Positions 5,756 to 8,770 of a stretch of DNA of 8,770 bases are shown one piece after another. Position numbers and translations under genes: made by a program. The DNA comes from an uncultured Blautia sp. (GTDB lineage Bacteria; Bacillota; Clostridia; Lachnospirales; Lachnospiraceae): positions 1-8,770 of the forward strand of contig CAMOXX010000112.1 of NCBI GenBank assembly GCA_946629475.1, given 5' to 3'. The notes beneath the pieces were generated by a model that was not told where the DNA came from, ran no database searches, and was given only the letters and a program-made list of their open reading frames with translations. The number at the start of each line of letters is the position of its first letter. Position 1 is the stretch's first letter.

Positions 5756-8224
5756 CTATCGCTTGTCTTTGTCGATCCGTTCCAGGAATATCAGCCCGAT
5801 CAGGACATATATCGCCCCAAACAGAATCAGGACCATCCAGCATTTGGTGAGATTGGACTTTGAGTACTCAAAAGCCGGATTTACGAGTTTTTGCGCTGTG
5901 TAGGTTTCCAGTTTGTCCTGCACCTCTTCCAACGCCAGGACATCCTGGATCCGGGACATCAGTTCATCCTCGGAATCCTTCATTGTCCCAAGGGCCTTTG
6001 TGAGGGCGATGGACTTCTGGCTGTTATAGTCGGAAGCGATATTGACAGCATTGATTCCCCAGTTACTGAGTGTAAACTGGGAGACTTTTTTGGCCATCGG
6101 TTTTTCCAGCGGGAAGATACCGCCTGCGAAGACGAGCTGGATCACCAGAAGGAAAGGCATGACCGTCATTGCGGTTGTTGTCGTACGCGCAATACAGGAA
6201 ACCATGAGCGCGAGCATATCGGCCGAATAAGTGATAAGGAACATGGTAATAATCAGATCCAGCGTGAAGGAACCCGTGATGAGCCCTGTATCGGGGAAAT
6301 ACATCCCGAAGACTTTGAATATCACGATGGAAATAATCGTCTGCAGAAGGCAGATAAACGCCTGATATATCATATGGGAGGCAAGGTAGGCGGAAATATG
6401 AAGCCCCGACCGGTGCTCCCGCTTGATAATATCGCGCTCCTTGCACACCACCTGGATGGAATTGAACATTCCGTTCCAGATACAGACACAGACGACGGCA
6501 AGGGAACCGAATTTGGTATATTCCATGTTCCGGAACATTTTGGAACCAAGCACATACACCACGAGGAACGCGATGACTGCCGCCATGGGGAGAACCTTCC
6601 AGTTTTTCTCGTGGATCATCAGGCGGAGCTGCTTTCCGATATAAACCGGTATCTGCTCAAACCGCGATTTGTAGGATCTGGCATTGGAACTTCCCTCGGC
6701 GTTTCCTTCACCTGAGGCGTCCTTCTTTTCCGTTTTTCCGGTAGAATCTCCTTCAAAAACCAGGGAAGAACGACCGGCGCGTTCTGCGGAATACACTTTA
6801 TATTTTTCGATGAATTCATCCGCGCGCCCGTCACCGCCTTCATTTTTGGCGTTGATGATTTTGACGATCCCTTCCATTGAGTCTGAGCCGAAGAACTCGC
6901 GCGCCTCCTGAATCCCGCCATAAAAGGCAAGGTGCCCTACCTTGGTGTCGGTGCTCTTCGCAAGCACGATCACCTGGTCGAAAAGGTGGGCGACACGGTC
7001 AGGCGCATGGGTAATTACCATCACGGTTTTTCCCTGGCAGGCGATCAGGCGGAGGTTTTCCATCAGCTCGCCGGCCATGATTCCGTCAAGGCCGGAATCG
7101 GGCTCATCCAGGATAAACAGGGATGGGGATGCGATAAACTCCATACAGATCGAGAGCCTTTTTTTCTGGCCGCCCGAAAGCTTGGCGACAAGCTCCTTTT
7201 CTCTTCCTGTGAGACCGAAGGTCTCGAGAACCGCACTGATGCGCCGCTGCTTTTCCTCAGAGTTCATATCCCGGGGAAGGCGGAGATCTGCCGCGTTCTG
7301 TACCGTACTTCCGACCGTATCCTGCGGACGCATCAGATTGTCCTGCGGTACAAAGCCGATCTGGTACTTCACCTGATCGTAGTCGCGGTAATAATCCACT
7401 TCCCCTTCCTTAATTACGGCATCGGCTTTTTCGTACCCTGTAACAGCATTGACAAAGGTACTCTTTCCGGCACCGGAGCCGCCCAGGATAAGGATCATGT
7501 TGCCGGGGTCGATGGAGAGGTCGATATCTTCCAGAAGCTTCACTGTTTTCATCATCTGATGGACAGATCTCTCGTCAATCTGGATGGAGAGGCTGTTCTC
7601 CTGGGGAGGATATCCGTATACCAGACCGGAACCCTCAAAAATGAAACGGGTATCACCGATCTGAATGCAGTCATCGACCGTGATTTTGATTTTTTCATGA
7701 ACCGGTTTTCCATTGTGGAGCACCTGCTCCGCCAGGAATTCCTCCATGGTCCAGTGGCCGCTTTCAAAATGGAAGGAGAGAGAAGCGTCTTTGTTGTCGG
7801 CTCCTCTTCCGCTGATGGTCACGGTATGAGGGCTGGCATCCATATTCAGGAACCGCCAGTCCCTGGCGCTGACATAGTTTGTGAAGAAAATCGCTGTCAG
7901 CATCCGCTCGTTGACAATTCGAAGGACACAGCCGTCATGAAGCTTAGCCTTTTCTCCTTTCCTCACAAAATGACCGGCAACAAAGGTATAGCATTCATCC
8001 GAAAGGTTGTGGTAATACCAATCGCCGTCTATGTAAGAGATTTCACCCTGGTTTTTATCCAGAAAGGAATATGTCAGCTGGAGACTGGTGGTCGTAAAAA
8101 CTTCCACCGGGCATTGTCCGCGGATAGCAGCATTTCGGAAAATCACATACTGGCGGGGCTTTTCCTGCCCTTCAAAAAAGACAAGACCCGCGGCTGAAGG
8201 CTTCCCGGTACTTTGTATGGCCAT
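5756..8224 (-). CDS. FHA-domain ABC transporter: two FHA-like domains, ABCG-type ATPase and ABC-2 permease in one chain
   Basis: This is a complete 822-residue protein. Residues about 26-115 and 125-200 form two FHA-like modules. The second keeps GR (139-140), Ser/His near 148-152 and the HNG turn (170-172); the first is more degenerate (GDWYYHNLSDE, 67-77). FHA domains bind phosphothreonine, although binding here is uncertain. The ATPase domain follows: Walker A GGSGAGKST 248-256, Q294, LSGGQ 349-353, Walker B LFILDEPDSGLD 369-380 with E374, and H406. A hydrophilic Ser/Gly/Lys-rich linker (about 487-520) leads to six membrane segments near 545-562, 572-592, 617-640, 653-678, 683-703 and 794-815. 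The 60-residue loop before the last helix is probably extracytoplasmic. The order matches mycobacterial Rv1747, a kinase-regulated exporter with two FHA domains, and the protein should work as a homodimer. The substrate is unknown. AGAGGAGGA lies 6 nt before the ATG. It is transcribed alone, divergent from the HlyD-like gene. Confidence 0.9.
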   Translation of the reverse strand: MAIQSTGKPSAAGLVFFEGQEKPRQYVIFRNAAIRGQCPVEVFTTTSLQLTYSFLDKNQGEISYIDGDWYYHNLSDECYTFVAGHFVRKGEKAKLHDGCVLRIVNERMLTAIFFTNYVSARDWRFLNMDASPHTVTISGRGADNKDASLSFHFESGHWTMEEFLAEQVLHNGKPVHEKIKITVDDCIQIGDTRFIFEGSGLVYGYPPQENSLSIQIDERSVHQMMKTVKLLEDIDLSIDPGNMILILGGSGAGKSTFVNAVTGYEKADAVIKEGEVDYYRDYDQVKYQIGFVPQDNLMRPQDTVGSTVQNAADLRLPRDMNSEEKQRRISAVLETFGLTGREKELVAKLSGGQKKRLSICMEFIASPSLFILDEPDSGLDGIMAGELMENLRLIACQGKTVMVITHAPDRVAHLFDQVIVLAKSTDTKVGHLAFYGGIQEAREFFGSDSMEGIVKIINAKNEGGDGRADEFIEKYKVYSAERAGRSSLVFEGDSTGKTEKKDASGEGNAEGSSNARSYKSRFEQIPVYIGKQLRLMIHEKNWKVLPMAAVIAFLVVYVLGSKMFRNMEYTKFGSLAVVCVCIWNGMFNSIQVVCKERDIIKREHRSGLHISAYLASHMIYQAFICLLQTIISIVIFKVFGMYFPDTGLITGSFTLDLIITMFLITYSADMLALMVSCIARTTTTAMTVMPFLLVIQLVFAGGIFPLEKPMAKKVSQFTLSNWGINAVNIASDYNSQKSIALTKALGTMKDSEDELMSRIQDVLALEEVQDKLETYTAQKLVNPAFEYSKSNLTKCWMVLILFGAIYVLIGLIFLERIDKDKR

Positions 8225-8230
8225 ATGAAA

Positions 8231-8239
8231 TCCTCCTCT
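8231..8239 (-). promoter_or_regulatory. Strong ribosome binding site of the FHA-ABC gene
   Basis: On the minus strand AGAGGAGGA is followed by six bases and then the ATG at 8224-8222. This near-perfect site fixes the start and the strand, and argues against the long open frame on the opposite strand being translated. Confidence 0.8.
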
Positions 8240-8294
8240 GGTTGCGCTTTTGGCCGAAAAGATCGGTGTATTCTTATGATAAAGAGTGGTTATG

Positions 8295-8307
8295 TGATAT
8301 TATATCA
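8295..8307 (-). promoter_or_regulatory. Extended -10 promoter of the FHA-ABC gene, inside a 13-nt palindrome
   Basis: The minus strand reads TGATATAAT (8307-8299), a TGnTATAAT extended -10 box. No clear -35 is visible, which is usual for extended -10 promoters. The start codon lies 75 nt downstream of the box. The box lies in the perfect palindrome TGATATTATATCA, which could be a repressor site, but AT-rich palindromes also arise by chance. Confidence 0.5.
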
Positions 8308-8366
8308 TAGAATGGCCGGGTTGGGACAGAAAATATCGGCCATAATTATGAAAAAAATTCGAATTC

Positions 8367-8408
8367 TTTAAAATATACTGGATATTTCTTTATAATCTGC
8401 TGTATAAT
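8367..8408 (+). promoter_or_regulatory. Tandem promoter candidates for the HlyD-like gene
   Basis: Two perfect TATAAT boxes lie 12 nt apart. TATAAT 8391-8396 has TTTAAA (8367-8372) 18 nt upstream. TATAAT 8403-8408 has TGGATA (8379-8384) 18 nt upstream. Each -35 matches TTGACA at four of six bases. The leader would be about 60-75 nt, ending with AAGGAG (8464-8469) before the ATG. The 251-nt divergent region holds these promoters and the one for the FHA-ABC gene. No small gene was seen in it. Confidence 0.5.
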
Positions 8409-8475
8409 AGTTTCTATTGACGGCGATGCATTTGAGGGCAGAGCTGTTTCAATTTATAAATCGAAGGAGATCATT

Positions 8476-8770
8476 ATGGAAAGCAGTATTTTCAGGGAAA
8501 AATCGATGCAGCAGCTTTCTGCACCGGAACAGCTGACGGGATATCTCAGGGTAACCGGCCCGGGGGTGTGGGTCACCCTGAGCGGTATCATCGTACTTCT
8601 GGCAGGCCTGTTCTTCTGGGGAACCTTCGGAACTATCATCTCAAGTGTGACCGCTCCTGCCGAAGTGAAGGATGGAGTAGTGAGCTGTTACATTCTGACA
8701 ACCGATCTGAATTCCAAAATGTCGGAGGTAAAGATCGAGATCGGAGATGTTGAAATAATGGCTGAGACCG
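8476..8770 (+). CDS. NHLM-type HlyD-like secretion protein (N-terminal part, cut off by the right edge)
   Basis: The frame starts at ATG 8476, 6 nt after AAGGAG (8464-8469), and stays open to the window end, giving 98 residues. Residues 5-26 (IFREKSMQQLSAPEQLTGYL and on) match the short cytoplasmic start I associate with NHLM HlyD-family proteins: an FR..aL..LssPEQL pattern followed by a Val-Thr-x-Pro turn. One transmembrane helix follows (about 32-55, LSGIIVLLAGLFFWGTFG), then an extracytoplasmic beta-type region. Such proteins connect the inner-membrane ABC exporter to the outside and are needed for peptide release in related systems. It heads a transcription unit that runs out of the window. 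It may serve the ABC pair at the left end or a second exporter set further right. Family membership is likely; total length and partners are unseen. Confidence 0.8.
   Translation, partial: MESSIFREKSMQQLSAPEQLTGYLRVTGPGVWVTLSGIIVLLAGLFFWGTFGTIISSVTAPAEVKDGVVSCYILTTDLNSKMSEVKIEIGDVEIMAET

Noticed and set aside
5694..5903. Open frame of 69 codons on the plus strand after the small gene
   Set aside because: It overlaps the end of the small gene, runs through the strong terminator and is antisense to the end of the FHA-ABC gene.
6932..8197. Open frame of 421 codons on the plus strand
   Set aside because: It lies antisense to the FHA-ABC gene, whose Walker, signature and FHA motifs and strong ribosome binding site establish the minus strand as coding.
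8251..8342. 7-nt inverted pair TGGCCGA (8251-8257) and TCGGCCA (8336-8342) in the divergent region
   Set aside because: The arms are short and 78 nt apart, with no T-tract or known site. It is expected by chance often enough not to be called.

Overview
The window most likely comes from a Gram-positive anaerobe of the class Clostridia, probably a Lachnospiraceae-like gut or rumen bacterium. The signs are near-perfect GGAGG-type ribosome binding sites, a mid-range base composition, and a protein set I associate with that group: NHLM-type peptide exporters, STAS, SH3 and FHA-ABC proteins. The genus cannot be read from the sequence.

Layout. Positions 1-3624 hold the 3' part of a peptidase/permease/ATPase exporter subunit (cut off by the left edge) and, 14 nt later, a complete second permease/ATPase subunit that begins at a TTG codon. 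Together they look like the ABC1/ABC2 pair of NHLM (nitrile hydratase leader microcin) export systems. A promoter in the next gap starts a short unit of a STAS-domain anti-anti-sigma-type protein (3697-3996) and a Sec-secreted SH3b protein with C-terminal repeats (4019-5260). The unit ends in a two-tier RNA hairpin and an intrinsic terminator. Then comes an isolated 78-residue gene (5468-5704). Its C-terminal part matches the LSxxELxxVxGG leader consensus of double-glycine peptides except that GG is replaced by AA. A strong, probably bidirectional terminator separates it from a convergent 822-codon gene on the minus strand (5756-8224). That gene encodes two FHA-like domains, an ABC ATPase and a six-helix ABC-2-type permease. 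After a 251-nt divergent promoter region, the right edge holds the start of an NHLM-type HlyD-like secretion protein (8476 onward).

How the genes may work together (inference). The ABC pair and the HlyD-like protein would form a leader-peptide-processing export machine. The 78-residue protein is the best substrate candidate in the window. The STAS protein and the FHA domains suggest Ser/Thr phosphorylation or partner-switching control, although no kinase, phosphatase or anti-sigma factor lies inside the window. The SH3b protein would act outside the membrane, perhaps at the cell wall. No peptide-modifying enzyme, RNA gene, CRISPR array or insertion sequence was seen. Because the HlyD-like gene lies to the right of the ABC pair and in its own transcription unit, either the components are dispersed or a second exporter cassette begins beyond the right edge.
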